A stretch of 59,102 nucleotides of DNA, from assembly GCA_017883265.1 (NCBI GenBank), contig JADGNX010000003.1:1-59102 (forward strand), read 5' to 3'. The notes beneath the pieces are model-generated. The model was not told the origin of the DNA and did no database searches. It saw nothing but the letters and a program-made list of their open reading frames with translations. A program made the position numbers and the translations under genes. Below, one piece after another: positions 8,474 through 17,402 of this stretch. The DNA is from Thermoanaerobaculia bacterium. GTDB taxonomy: Bacteria; Acidobacteriota; Thermoanaerobaculia; Gp7-AA8. Position 1 is the first letter of the stretch; each line of letters starts with the position of its first letter.

Positions 8474-10120
8474 GTGTCGGATGGCGTTGAAGAGTTGCGG
8501 GGCAGGCTGCGAGAGCTCGGATATCTGAGCCATCGCATCGAGCGCTGGTTTGGTCTCGACCCATGGAGCTCGCGAACGTTCTGGATCGAACTGGCGCTCG
8601 TCGCGGCGAAAGCAGCACTGCTGCTGTGCGGCTTCGCCGCCGCTCCGATGGTGGCCGTCATGTGGATCCGCAATGCGCCGCTCGGCCCGGCAGACCTCGC
8701 GCTGCTCTTCTCGCTCTACGGCGGTGGATGGTTCGTCCTCTCGTTCCTGCTGACCGTGGCACTGGCGCTCCTGCTGAAATTGAGGCCGGCACTACCGCTG
8801 GATCAGCCTGGCTTCCTCCTGGGCATCTCCATCGGCGCGACGGCTTTCATGGCATTGACCATCGCCGGCTGGTGGTATCGCTTCGACAGTCCCCCCTCGA
8901 TCCTCGAGGGCGCAGCAGGAGTCGCTCTGGTTCTCCTGCTCTTCGCCCTGGGCACCATCGTGATCTCCGCAGCGCTCCTTTCGTTCTCGATCTACGAGCT
9001 TCAGAGGGTCCCCTCGTTCCACCAGCGATCGCGCACCGTTCCGATCGCATTCGGAGCGGCCGGCATCCTGGCGATTCTCTTTGTGCCTGCCTGGGCCGCT
9101 CAGAGGGAACGGCCGCCCCGGGAGCCGGTTCAGGTGGTGACCACCCCCACGAGGCATCGGATCGCTCTGGTAGCCGTCGATGGGCTGACCTACGACATGC
9201 TGGTGGCCTCGACCACGCGATCCGAGCTGCAATACAGTGCCGCCGCCGGGCCGGCCGGCGGGGCATCCGCGGCGGAACGCTGGGCCACTGTTGGAACGGG
9301 GACGCCTCCGCCGCTCCATCGCGTGCGGGCCATCGCGGCCCTTCAGGTCGCGGGGGCAGATGACCTGCTGCAAAGCATCTCGCGAGTCGACTTCCTACTC
9401 GACGACCTCGCACCCCTCGTCGGCGCCGGCCGTCTCCGGGCTCTTCCACCTGCAGTGCGGCGGCGCGATTACGTCTGGGAGATCTTCGCCACTCGAGGAG
9501 TCCCCAGTGCGGCCGTCGACTGGTGGGCCATGGAACAGCGTTCCACGCCGGTTCTCCAGATCCTGGGCCAGGAGGAGATCTTCCGCAGCGCGACGGCGAC
9601 GCATCCGGGCGCGACTGCCGCGGCAGCTGTGCGGATCGACGAGATGGCGGCGGCGGCGCTGCTGAAGATCGCCGATCAACGCTCGCCGCAGTTCGTGACA
9701 GTCTATCTCCCCGGAGTGGACATCATCCTGAACCGGCTCGAGCTCGACGCCGGAGCCCGCGTGTCGCTGACGCTGGCGGCGCTGGAGGGTCTGAGGCGCC
9801 TTGTCCATGAGCTCCGCAGTCGTGGTTATGACTGTCTCGTCGTCGGCATGCCAGGCGACCGCCAGGCCGGACGTGCCGTCATCGCCGCGAACATCCGCCT
9901 CGATGCCAACCGGCCTCAATCGGTGTTCGACGTCGCTCCGACACTCTGCGTCCTTCTCGGGTTTCCCGCCTCGAACGAGATGCCCGGACGCTCTCTCATC
10001 CCGGGAGATCGCTCGATACGCATCGCCACGTATGGTGAACGGAGGATGGCTCCGCGGCTGGCCGCTCCCGCCGATCAGGAGTACTACAACAATCTCCGAT
10101 CGCTCGGCTATGTGCGGTGA
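8474..10120 (+). CDS. Membrane protein with degenerate alkaline-phosphatase-superfamily domain
   Basis: A 548-residue protein in two parts. Residues 1-~220 hold about five hydrophobic helices; the rest resembles type I phosphodiesterase/nucleotide pyrophosphatase domains. The fold signature is I-A-L-V-A-V-D-G-L-T-Y-D followed by W-A-T-V-G-T-G-T-P-P-P-L-H-R-V, and a D-V-A-P-T-L-C-V-L-L-G-F-P motif near the C-terminus like sulfatase/phosphodiesterase ends. The usual D-H-x-x-H and S-D-H-G metal ligands appear replaced (P-G-V-D-I-I-L-N-R-L and V-V-G-M-P-G-D-R-Q), so catalysis is doubtful. The start is a GTG placed directly after a -10-like hexamer. Its stop lies 13 bases from the stop of the convergent YfhO-like gene. 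Confidence 0.55.
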   Translation: MSDGVEELRGRLRELGYLSHRIERWFGLDPWSSRTFWIELALVAAKAALLLCGFAAAPMVAVMWIRNAPLGPADLALLFSLYGGGWFVLSFLLTVALALLLKLRPALPLDQPGFLLGISIGATAFMALTIAGWWYRFDSPPSILEGAAGVALVLLLFALGTIVISAALLSFSIYELQRVPSFHQRSRTVPIAFGAAGILAILFVPAWAAQRERPPREPVQVVTTPTRHRIALVAVDGLTYDMLVASTTRSELQYSAAAGPAGGASAAERWATVGTGTPPPLHRVRAIAALQVAGADDLLQSISRVDFLLDDLAPLVGAGRLRALPPAVRRRDYVWEIFATRGVPSAAVDWWAMEQRSTPVLQILGQEEIFRSATATHPGATAAAAVRIDEMAAAALLKIADQRSPQFVTVYLPGVDIILNRLELDAGARVSLTLAALEGLRRLVHELRSRGYDCLVVGMPGDRQAGRAVIAANIRLDANRPQSVFDVAPTLCVLLGFPASNEMPGRSLIPGDRSIRIATYGERRMAPRLAAPADQEYYNNLRSLGYVR

Positions 10121-10133
10121 CGACCGGGCTGTC

Positions 10134-12551
10134 TCAAAGCGGGACGGGCAATGACGATCTGCCTGGTGCAACGCGCTTCCCCATGAGGGCGGCAGCTCCG
10201 GCCAGTCCTAGAATCGTCAGCAGCGATAGGGCCAGACCGACTTTGAAACTCGGCGGGTCGTAGAAAACGCGAATGCCCGTCGTTCCCGGCGGGACGACGA
10301 AGCCGAGGAAGACGCCGTTGACTTCCTCGGGCCGGATGCTCCTGCCGCGATCGGTCTCGATCTTCCAGCCGGGCCACGATGGCAGACTGCTGACCACGAG
10401 GCTCCATCGCGGAGCCTGGACGGTCATGCGATAGTCCGACCCGCTGGCGTATCCGATGGTGACTCCCGCCACACGCGAATCGTGCAGCCTCGGCGCGAGA
10501 AGATCGAGCTGCTCGCGTTGCGAAGCCGGTTTGAGGTCGGCCAGGATCGCGGTATGGGCCCAGTCCTTCTGCGTCAGGAGGAGGTGCGTGTACACATCCT
10601 TCCTGAATTCGAGGACTACGTTCTTCACGGCGAAGAATCGCGGCAGCACCGACCGGTTCTCGTAAATCTTTCCCTCCAGAGAGCTGAAGATGAGGCGGTA
10701 CCGGTCGCTGTCGTATGTCTCCTCAGGCGACGTCACGACATAGCGCACGTTGAGATAGTCGAGCAGCGTCGTGTCGTTGTTCTCCCAGAGCGCGAAGTAG
10801 GTTTGCGTCTTGTACTTCGCCAGAACGCGTAGCAGTCCCATGTAGCGGCCGTTGGCCATCGGATCGTGCGTCCGGATGTCCTCCAGACCGTACATGGCGG
10901 CGAGGTTCGGGAAGAACCAGGCGCCGGTGCCGACGATCCGCGGCGGAGGCTGATTGCCACGCCGCCCGGCCACTTCGACGAGCTTTCGGATGAGCGGCGT
11001 GGACGGATACAACGACTTACCCTCGATGACCGGATTTGTCTTCGAGCCGATGTTCCAGAGCTCCACCACGATCGCAGCGCAAAGTCCCAGCAAGGCGACG
11101 TGGCGGGTTCGACGAAAGGCAGCTGCCACGGTTCCAACCATCAGTACGATGACGCTCGGGAGCGCCGCTCCGAACGCGCCGTCGTGAGCCCAGGCGGTGG
11201 GGTAGGCGGTGCACCACAGCAGAGCGGCCAGGGCCAACGTCGTTACGGCAATGCCGACGAGGAGTTGGCGGGAGGCGCCGCGGTTGAGTCGGTCGATGAT
11301 GGCGGCCGCCTGCACAGCCAGGCACCAGCAGAGAAGGAGGCGCAGCCGTCCATTCGCGGCCAGCGAGAAAATCGGCAGATGGTGAAAGGCTTCGCTGATG
11401 ATCGGCCATCCGAGAAAAATTCCGAGGGCCAGAGGTGTTGCGATGACGAAGAAAGTCTCCCGCTCACGCCAGCGGCGCCTCACAGCCAGACGAGCCAGAA
11501 GGGCAATCCACGCGGCGATTCCGAAGACTCCGGCGAAGCCGGAAGTGAACTCCGCCGGCTCCCATCTCCAGGGCTTGTCCTCCGGGACATCTCCGAAAAA
11601 ATGTGGCTGAAGGAGCAGCTCCGTGGTCGGCAGGTCGGCAGTGGAAATCTGATTCTTCTGGACCTGCAACGACTGATACCTTTGGCTCCTGCGAAGGCCT
11701 TCGGCGAATGGAAGGAGGAGCGGCAGGCAAATCAGTACGGCCAGGACCACCGCCACCACGTATCGGCCCAGAAGCAGGAGAGCATCCCGGCGCCGATCGG
11801 CTACCAGAACGAAGAGAAGATACAGACCGCTGGCCAGAGCGGCATGAGAGGCGGTTTCCGGGTGTCCGCCGAGGAACAGGACTACCCAGACGACGACGAA
11901 GAACAGAAACCGTTTGTACGAGGGCCGCTCGATCAGCAGCTCCAGACCGTAGAAGACGGCCGGCAGGAATGCGGCAACTGTGACATGGGGGAAATGCAGC
12001 CAGACGGTGAGAAACGTCGAGAAGCCGAACGAGACAGCCCCGATTGCGCTCGGCAGCTCCCCATATCCGCGCCGACGACAGTAGAGGTAGGTGAAGGTGA
12101 GTGCCGCAAGCAGCTTCATCGCCGCTTCCGCTGTCATGCTGGGACCCAGGTCGAGAGGAAGTGCGATCAGTCGTAAGGGAGAGAGCGCGGCGCTCTGGCA
12201 GTTCCCCAGGAGGGGATAGCCGCAACCGGCAGCCGGATTCCATAACGGAATATGAAAAGAGTGCCACGCCTCCCGTACCTGATGTGCCCACGGCACCATC
12301 TGCAACGCCACATCGTTCATCTCGCTGTTGACGGCGTGGTAATGCGGCCAGATGCTGGACCACGGTGGCATGAGATAGATGTAGTCGACCGGTACGTCGA
12401 TGTACTGCTGCGTCATCGGCCGGAAGAGGAAGAGGAGGACCAGAGCGTAAAAGAAGGCGGCCAGCCGCCAGGGGAGCTCCGCCCCTGCTCTTCTTCCGGC
12501 CCAGACGGCCAATGCGTAGATGGCGGCTACGTAGAGGAAGGCGGGATTCAA
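10134..12551 (-). CDS. YfhO-like multi-pass membrane protein
   Basis: About 805 residues with a dozen or more hydrophobic helices in the first two-thirds and a soluble C-terminal part that closes with one more helix. The Y-L-M-P-P-W segment, long luminal loops and the C-terminal P-P-G-T-T-G-I-R-V-F-Y-D-P motif resemble the YfhO/DUF6541-type family, which includes proteins implicated in glycosylating lipoteichoic acid or other polyprenol-linked surface glycans. The open frame extends to 12722 inside tyrA. No ATG or GTG exists near the family N-terminus, so I propose TTG 12551, which has GGAGG 11 bases upstream and overlaps tyrA only by leader. Function as a C-type glycosyltransferase is inferred. 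Confidence 0.65.
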   Translation of the reverse strand: MNPAFLYVAAIYALAVWAGRRAGAELPWRLAAFFYALVLLFLFRPMTQQYIDVPVDYIYLMPPWSSIWPHYHAVNSEMNDVALQMVPWAHQVREAWHSFHIPLWNPAAGCGYPLLGNCQSAALSPLRLIALPLDLGPSMTAEAAMKLLAALTFTYLYCRRRGYGELPSAIGAVSFGFSTFLTVWLHFPHVTVAAFLPAVFYGLELLIERPSYKRFLFFVVVWVVLFLGGHPETASHAALASGLYLLFVLVADRRRDALLLLGRYVVAVVLAVLICLPLLLPFAEGLRRSQRYQSLQVQKNQISTADLPTTELLLQPHFFGDVPEDKPWRWEPAEFTSGFAGVFGIAAWIALLARLAVRRRWRERETFFVIATPLALGIFLGWPIISEAFHHLPIFSLAANGRLRLLLCWCLAVQAAAIIDRLNRGASRQLLVGIAVTTLALAALLWCTAYPTAWAHDGAFGAALPSVIVLMVGTVAAAFRRTRHVALLGLCAAIVVELWNIGSKTNPVIEGKSLYPSTPLIRKLVEVAGRRGNQPPPRIVGTGAWFFPNLAAMYGLEDIRTHDPMANGRYMGLLRVLAKYKTQTYFALWENNDTTLLDYLNVRYVVTSPEETYDSDRYRLIFSSLEGKIYENRSVLPRFFAVKNVVLEFRKDVYTHLLLTQKDWAHTAILADLKPASQREQLDLLAPRLHDSRVAGVTIGYASGSDYRMTVQAPRWSLVVSSLPSWPGWKIETDRGRSIRPEEVNGVFLGFVVPPGTTGIRVFYDPPSFKVGLALSLLTILGLAGAAALMGKRVAPGRSSLPVPL

Positions 12552-12588
12552 CGGGTGGCGAACCTCCGCCCCTGTTTTTTGTGGCGCC

Positions 12589-13395
12589 TCATCGCTTTCG
12601 CCCGCCGGCAGATTCCCAGAGGCGATTGGCGCGCTGGAATAGAGAAACGGCCTCTCCGGCGAGGATCGCCTCGGCGTATTGGCGGACCGCCTCGAGGTGA
12701 GGCGCGAGCTCCGTCCCCGCATGCTCCAGGAGGGGCGCCCAGACAGAGGCCGGGCTGCCGGCCAGTCTCATGAAGGTCCGGAACCCGGACCCGCCGAAGC
12801 GTTCGACGTCGATGTGTTCGTTTTCGATGTGAACTGCAAGGGCCGTCGAGAGCAACTGAGGAAGGTGGCTCACGAGGAGCATCGACCGGTCGTGTTCCGC
12901 CGGATCGACGCTGTCGACCTCCGCCCCGGCGTCATCGATGAGTCGACCGACGAGCGGCTCGTGCTGCTGCCTGTGGCTGAGGAACCATCGCCGCCCCTCG
13001 AAGAGATCGATCCGGGCGGCGTCGATCGATCGCTCCTCCGATCCGGCCATGGGGTGACCGGCGGTGAACGAGATGCCGCCTCTCTGGGCCGCCTCGATCA
13101 GTGGCGTCATGAGGCCGCAGACCGAGGTTACGATGGCCCCGGACGGCGCTTCGTCGATCGCCGACAGCGAAGCGTCGAGCGGCGCAGCCAGCACGACGAT
13201 GTCGGCGTCCGATTGCTCGAGTCGTTCCAGGCGCCGATCCGCCGCATTCGAACCGATCGCTCTCTCCTCCGCCACCTCGGGGTCGACATAGGAGACGTGC
13301 CAGCCTCGGCTCCGCAGGCGTATCCCCAGCGATCCGCCGATGAGACCAAGGCCGAAGATGGTGATCGCCGGCGTGCCTGACTCCTGCTTTCTCAA
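12589..13395 (-). CDS. tyrA: Prephenate dehydrogenase
   Basis: About 268 residues of a TyrA-type dehydrogenase, which oxidatively decarboxylates prephenate to 4-hydroxyphenylpyruvate in tyrosine synthesis. The NAD-binding motif [12 protein letters not shown] lies at the N-terminus, followed by A-G-H-P-M-A-G-S-E (substrate-binding His) and [13 protein letters not shown], the other active-site His segment. No ACT or chorismate mutase domain is fused. The frame is open to a GTG at 13446, which has GGAGG 11 bases upstream. I prefer TTG 13395 because a TACAAT hexamer at 13405-13410 would start transcription downstream of that GTG. It is divergent from queC and followed closely by the YfhO-like gene. 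Confidence 0.82.
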   Translation of the reverse strand: MRKQESGTPAITIFGLGLIGGSLGIRLRSRGWHVSYVDPEVAEERAIGSNAADRRLERLEQSDADIVVLAAPLDASLSAIDEAPSGAIVTSVCGLMTPLIEAAQRGGISFTAGHPMAGSEERSIDAARIDLFEGRRWFLSHRQQHEPLVGRLIDDAGAEVDSVDPAEHDRSMLLVSHLPQLLSTALAVHIENEHIDVERFGGSGFRTFMRLAGSPASVWAPLLEHAGTELAPHLEAVRQYAEAILAGEAVSLFQRANRLWESAGGRKR

Positions 13396-13404
13396 GGGAG
13401 CCGT

Positions 13405-13410
13405 ATTGTA
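13405..13410 (-). promoter_or_regulatory. -10-like hexamer of tyrA
   Basis: On the minus strand TACAAT is followed after 9 bases by TTG 13395. It would fall inside the coding sequence if the upstream GTG 13446 were used. Confidence 0.4.
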
Positions 13411-13474
13411 GTCAGATTGAGACTGGAGGTGACTCGACCCTCTCACCTCCGCAACGGCCTCCAGCCCGTTCGGC

Positions 13475-13480
13475 TACGAT
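13475..13480 (+). promoter_or_regulatory. -10-like hexamer of queC
   Basis: TACGAT ends 7 bases before ATG 13488 with no Shine-Dalgarno in between, consistent with a leaderless queC transcript. Confidence 0.45.
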
Positions 13481-13487
13481 TACGGCC

Positions 13488-14162
13488 ATGACACGCGCGG
13501 TCGTACTTCTCAGCGGCGGACTTGACTCGGCTACGGTGCTGGCCGTTGCGCGAAGGGAGGGGCGGCAAATCCTGGCTCTCTCGTTCGACTACGGGCAGCG
13601 GCACGTCAGCGAACTGGAGGCAGCGCGGGAGATCGCCCGGCGCTTCGCAGTCGAGGAGCACGTGGTGTTCCCCCTCGAGCTGTCCCGCTTCGGAGGGAGT
13701 GCCCTGACGGCCCCCGATATCGCCGTGCCGAAGGACGCGCTCGAAGGCGGAGGGATCCCGGCGACCTACGTGCCGGCGCGAAATACCGTCTTCCTGTCGA
13801 TCGCCCTGGCCTATGCGGAGGCGCGCAGCGCCGACGAGATCTGGCTTGGGGTCAACGCCATCGACTACAGCGGCTATCCCGATTGCCGGCCCGAATTCAT
13901 CGATGCCTTCCAGCAGGTGATCCTCCGGGGAACCCGCAGCGGAATCGAGGATGGAACGCCATGGATCGTGGCGCCGCTGGCCGATCTTTCCAAAGCCGAG
14001 ATCATCCGCTGCGGGATCGAGCTGGGAGTCGACTACTCGATCACCCGCTCCTGCTACGACCCCGACGCGGCCGGGCGGGCCTGCGGGCACTGCGACTCCT
14101 GTCTCCTGCGCCGGCGCGGCTTCGAGGATGCCGGCATCGAAGACCCGACCATCTATCGATGA
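13488..14162 (+). CDS. queC: 7-cyano-7-deazaguanine synthase
   Basis: A 224-residue PP-loop ATPase that converts 7-carboxy-7-deazaguanine to preQ0 for queuosine. The pyrophosphatase loop S-G-G-L-D-S is at residues 9-14, [10 protein letters not shown] is the QueC-specific motif, and the C-terminal C-Y-D-P... C-G-H-C-D-S-C cluster supplies the structural zinc ligands. Length matches the family. The gene is probably leaderless (TACGAT 7 bases before ATG). Its pathway partner queE lies 1.9 kb downstream on the same strand with asnB, on the opposite strand, between them. QueD and QueF are not in the window. Confidence 0.95.
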   Translation: MTRAVVLLSGGLDSATVLAVARREGRQILALSFDYGQRHVSELEAAREIARRFAVEEHVVFPLELSRFGGSALTAPDIAVPKDALEGGGIPATYVPARNTVFLSIALAYAEARSADEIWLGVNAIDYSGYPDCRPEFIDAFQQVILRGTRSGIEDGTPWIVAPLADLSKAEIIRCGIELGVDYSITRSCYDPDAAGRACGHCDSCLLRRRGFEDAGIEDPTIYR

Positions 14163-14170
14163 TATTGTCT

Positions 14171-15766
14171 TCAGTCGCCTGATTTTCCGTAGTTCGCCAG
14201 GACTCTGGCAGAGGGATCGGTGACATTACAGCCGGGCCACTCTCTGTTGGGCATCCAGAAATCCTTGATCAGATCAGCGTGACCGCTGAAATGCTTCTCA
14301 AATATGTCGCGATAGAGAAGGGACTCTTTCGTAAAGGGGGGGCGATAGGAGTATCGGGCGCAACCCGTTTCGAAATCATGATCTGAGTATTGTTCCTCGG
14401 CAAATTCTTTCAGATAGTCGACCATGGAGTGCCCGACGGCATCCGAAAAAGCGGCCTTTTCGCGCCACAAGATCTCCGCGGGAAGATAGTCGGTCCCCTC
14501 GAAAGCCTTTCTCAAAATCCACTTACCCATGCCCGTGGTGTTCATCTTCAACGCCGGATTGATATGCATCACCATGGCCACGAAATCCAGATCGCCGAAA
14601 GGGACGCGGGCCTCGAGAGCGTGTGCCGCGATACATCGATCCGCACGAAGCACATCGTACATATAGAGCTCATCGACACGCTTCTTCGCTTCTGACTGAA
14701 AAGCTTCGGGGGATGGGGCGTAGTCGGTGTACTTGTAGCCGAACAGCTCATCCGAGATCTCACCCGTCAGCAAGACCTTGATGTGAGTCTTCTCGCGCAC
14801 GTATCTGGCCACGAAGTACATGCCAATGGAGGCTCGGATCGTGGTGATATCCCACGTCTCCAGATTCCAGATCAGCTTATCCAGCACGCTTAACGTATCG
14901 GCCTTGTTGAAGTAGACCTCGTGATGATCGGTCTTCAGGTACTGGGCTACGATCTTCGCGTACCCGATATCGATCGGATTGTGGTCGAGGCCAACGGCAA
15001 ACGTAGAGATGGGCCTGTCCAGAATCTTCTGAGCGATGGCACAGACGAGACTCGAATCGAGTCCACCGGAAAGCAGAAAGCCGACAGGCACATCGGCCAC
15101 CAGGCGTTTCCGAACGCCTTCGATGAGCTTTTCACGAATGTCCTTCAGGTGTTTGTCCAGATTCCTGGGGGCATATTGGAGAACCGTCGTGACATCACGG
15201 TACTGAACGAATTTCTCTCCATCGTAGTAATGGCCGGGAGGAAAGGCGTGGACCGTGGTGCAGAAAGGCGCCAGGGCCTTCATCTCTGAGGCGAACATGA
15301 TCTTGTTGTCTTTCGTGTATCCATGAAAGAGCGGGCGGATGCCGATGGGATCGCGGCCGGCCATGAGCTTCTTCTTCTTGTCGTCCCACACCACCAGCGC
15401 GAACTCGGCATCCAGATGCTGGCACATCTCTTCGATGCCCAGGTCTCGATACATGGGAATCAGAACTTCACAGTCTGAGTGCGATTTGAACTCATAGCTC
15501 GACTCATAGTCGTGCTTCAAAGTCTCGTAGTTATAGATCTCGCCGTTACAGATGATGACGTTGCCGGAGTCGTGGTCGACGAACGGCTGATGACCCTTTT
15601 GAGTGGGGTCCATGATGGCCAGTCGATGAAAGCAGAGGGACGCCCGCTCGTCGGCGACGAGCAGGATCTCGGTATCGTCGGGACCGCGATGGCGAAGCTC
15701 ATCAAAGTCCCTTTCGAAGTCCGGGAGCCGGAGGACGTCTCCGGCGTACGCTAGAATTCCACACAT
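14171..15766 (-). CDS. asnB: Asparagine synthase (glutamine-hydrolysing)
   Basis: A 531-residue AsnB. Cys2 after the initiator Met is the glutaminase nucleophile (M-C-G-I-L-A-Y), followed by R-H-R-G-P-D-D, N-G-E-I-Y-N-Y and the ATP-binding S-G-G-L-D-S-S motif near residue 235; L-L-T-G-E-I-S-D-E-L-F-G-Y-K-Y and A-R-V-P-F-G-D-L-D-F complete the synthetase domain. It is the E. coli AsnB-like type with a long C-terminus. ATG 15766 is fixed by the requirement for Cys2; the frame upstream to 15931 is spurious. Its base composition looks clearly less G+C-rich than its neighbours, and it separates queC from queE, so horizontal acquisition is possible. The stop lies 8 bases from the queC stop. Confidence 0.93.
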   Translation of the reverse strand: MCGILAYAGDVLRLPDFERDFDELRHRGPDDTEILLVADERASLCFHRLAIMDPTQKGHQPFVDHDSGNVIICNGEIYNYETLKHDYESSYEFKSHSDCEVLIPMYRDLGIEEMCQHLDAEFALVVWDDKKKKLMAGRDPIGIRPLFHGYTKDNKIMFASEMKALAPFCTTVHAFPPGHYYDGEKFVQYRDVTTVLQYAPRNLDKHLKDIREKLIEGVRKRLVADVPVGFLLSGGLDSSLVCAIAQKILDRPISTFAVGLDHNPIDIGYAKIVAQYLKTDHHEVYFNKADTLSVLDKLIWNLETWDITTIRASIGMYFVARYVREKTHIKVLLTGEISDELFGYKYTDYAPSPEAFQSEAKKRVDELYMYDVLRADRCIAAHALEARVPFGDLDFVAMVMHINPALKMNTTGMGKWILRKAFEGTDYLPAEILWREKAAFSDAVGHSMVDYLKEFAEEQYSDHDFETGCARYSYRPPFTKESLLYRDIFEKHFSGHADLIKDFWMPNREWPGCNVTDPSARVLANYGKSGD

Positions 15767-16026
15767 GATCGGATCCTGAGAGTCGGGAGAGATTTCCCTT
15801 TGTCGGCCTTGCCCTGCTGAGAAAAACCAACTGAAGGAGTGGTTTCGGCACCCAGTCTGAGGCCGATGCTCTCGAATGTCTCTCCCGCGATCGCGCGATT
15901 CCGTAGGGAAGCCGCACGCCGTTTGCGCCATCCGCCATTCCTAACTCATTGAGTGGCATTCGTTTTACGCGTAAGGCAAGCCTGCCACTTGATCCCGAGG
16001 GGTCCTTCCTTCATCGTGATTCTGCA
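15767..16026. other. 260-base intergenic region between divergent asnB and queE
   Basis: This is the longest gap in the window. It must hold the asnB and queE promoters, but I see no convincing -35/-10 pair, riboswitch or terminator in it. In particular I could not assemble a preQ1-type aptamer. Confidence 0.4.
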
Positions 16027-16659
16027 ATGCGCGTCACCGAGATCTTTCACTCCATTCAGGGGGAGTCGACCCATGCCGGGCGACCTTGCGTCTTCGTCCG
16101 TCTGACCGGCTGCAATCTCCGCTGCCGCTGGTGCGACTCTGAATACACCTTCACCGGTGGCGACAGGATGACCCTCGAAGAGGTCGTGGACAGAGTTCTC
16201 AGCTATGGCTGTGACCTGGTCGAGGTTACCGGCGGTGAGCCGCTGGCGCAGGCAGAGGCCTTCGAGCTCATCGAGACTTTGTGCGACCGGGGGCTGGAGG
16301 TGTTGATCGAGACTTCCGGCTCGATCGACGTTTCGCCCACCGACCCGCGCGCAAAGCTCATTCTCGACGTGAAGTGCCCTGGTTCCGGTGAGGTCCATTC
16401 GAATCGATGGACGAATCTCGCTCTTCTGCGCCCGCACGATGAGATCAAGTTCGTGATCGCCGACCGGGCGGATTACGAGTGGGCGCGCGAGGTGATTCTG
16501 ACTCGAGGGCTGGCCCGCTGGCCTGTACTGTTGTCGCCGGTGTGGGGTGAGATGGAGCCTCGCCTCCTGGCCGAATGGATGCTTGCCGACCGACTTCCGG
16601 CGCGATTCCAGACCCAGCTCCACAAGCACATCTGGGGCGCTGAGGCCCGCGGCGTGTAA
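16027..16659 (+). CDS. queE: 7-carboxy-7-deazaguanine synthase (radical SAM)
   Basis: A 210-residue radical-SAM enzyme that rearranges 6-carboxy-tetrahydropterin to 7-carboxy-7-deazaguanine, the step before QueC. The N-terminus reads V-T-E-I-F-H-S-I-Q-G-E-S-T-H-A-G-R-P, which is QueE-specific, and the [4Fe-4S] motif is C-N-L-R-C-R-W-C (CxxxCxxC). V-T-G-G-E-P-L is the SAM-binding GGE motif. ATG 16027 begins at the canonical N-terminus; the frame is open to 15949 without conserved sequence. The epimerase gene follows after 9 bases, so the two are probably co-transcribed. Confidence 0.93.
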   Translation: MRVTEIFHSIQGESTHAGRPCVFVRLTGCNLRCRWCDSEYTFTGGDRMTLEEVVDRVLSYGCDLVEVTGGEPLAQAEAFELIETLCDRGLEVLIETSGSIDVSPTDPRAKLILDVKCPGSGEVHSNRWTNLALLRPHDEIKFVIADRADYEWAREVILTRGLARWPVLLSPVWGEMEPRLLAEWMLADRLPARFQTQLHKHIWGAEARGV

Positions 16660-16668
16660 GGAGGAACG

Positions 16669-17076
16669 TTGAGTAAACCCGAACTGGATCACATCGGCAT
16701 CGCCGTCCGATCGATCGAAGCCGCCTCGATCTATGAAGCCCTCGGGCTGCAGGTCGATCACCTCGAGACGGTGGAGAGTCAGGGCGTCAGGACAGCGTTT
16801 CTTTCGGTCGGCGATTCCAACCTGGAGCTTCTGGAGCCGACCAATCCTGACTCCCCCGTGGCCAGGTACATCGAAAAACGAGGCGAAGGGATTCATCACC
16901 TCTGTTTCCGCGTGGACGACATCGATGCTCACCTCCAGCGCCTGGCTGCCGCCGGCTATCGGCTCATCAATGAATCGTCTGTCCCCGGCGCGCACGGCTG
17001 CCGGGTCGCTTTCCTTCATCCATCCGCGGGAAGCGGCGTTCTCATCGAGTTGAGCGAGCGGGAGAAGAAGTCATGA
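16669..17076 (+). CDS. mce: Methylmalonyl-CoA epimerase
   Basis: A 135-residue VOC-fold protein matching methylmalonyl-CoA epimerase, which interconverts the (R) and (S) forms of methylmalonyl-CoA in propionate/branched-chain metabolism. Metal-ligand segments are visible: L-D-H-I-G-I-A-V at the N-terminus, a mid-protein N-L-E-L-L-E-P, G-I-H-H-L-C-F-R-V, and L-I-E-L-S-E at the C-terminus. Translation starts at TTG 16669 with a strong AAGGAGGA seven to eight bases upstream. The stop overlaps the next gene's ATG by four bases (ATGA). No mutase subunit is in the window. A generic glyoxalase is the alternative, but the motif spacing favours the epimerase. Confidence 0.85.
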   Translation: MSKPELDHIGIAVRSIEAASIYEALGLQVDHLETVESQGVRTAFLSVGDSNLELLEPTNPDSPVARYIEKRGEGIHHLCFRVDDIDAHLQRLAAAGYRLINESSVPGAHGCRVAFLHPSAGSGVLIELSEREKKS

Positions 17077-17402
17077 CCATGACCGAAGGCTTCGCCAGAG
17101 ATTCGATCATCATCGTCAATCTCGTGAATCCGAAGGAGAAATTCTGGGGGCATCTGTCGACCCTCTCCACCGCCGGCCTGACGATGCGCGGGATCAACCT
17201 CGACTCATTCGAGGACTGGGTGCGACAGCTGGCGCGTGGCGATGAGCCGAACCTCGACCTCGTCACCATGTTCGTGCCGCTCTTCCGGGTCGAGCGGATT
17301 TTTCTCGATGAGCCGGTCGGCGCCGTCCGCTCCTACAGCGACTTTTTCGAGGACGTGGTGCAGACTCCGGTCCGAAAGTTTCTGGGCATCGAGGGGCTGT
17401 AG
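17073..17402 (+). CDS. Small protein of unknown function coupled to the epimerase gene
   Basis: 109 residues, not recognised. The N-terminal third (D-S-I-I-I-V-N-L-V-N-P-K-E-K-F-W-G) looks like two beta strands followed by a Gly/Ser/Thr-rich turn, and the remainder is acidic and helical; no signal peptide, membrane segment or Cys is present. The ATG overlaps the epimerase stop by four bases, so translation is coupled and a shared role in CoA-ester metabolism, or a regulatory one, is possible. A second ATG lies six bases in. Its TAG stop is part of the first terminal repeat of the palindromic element at 17399-17571, which may have inserted at this stop codon. Confidence 0.6.
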   Translation: MTMTEGFARDSIIIVNLVNPKEKFWGHLSTLSTAGLTMRGINLDSFEDWVRQLARGDEPNLDLVTMFVPLFRVERIFLDEPVGAVRSYSDFFEDVVQTPVRKFLGIEGL

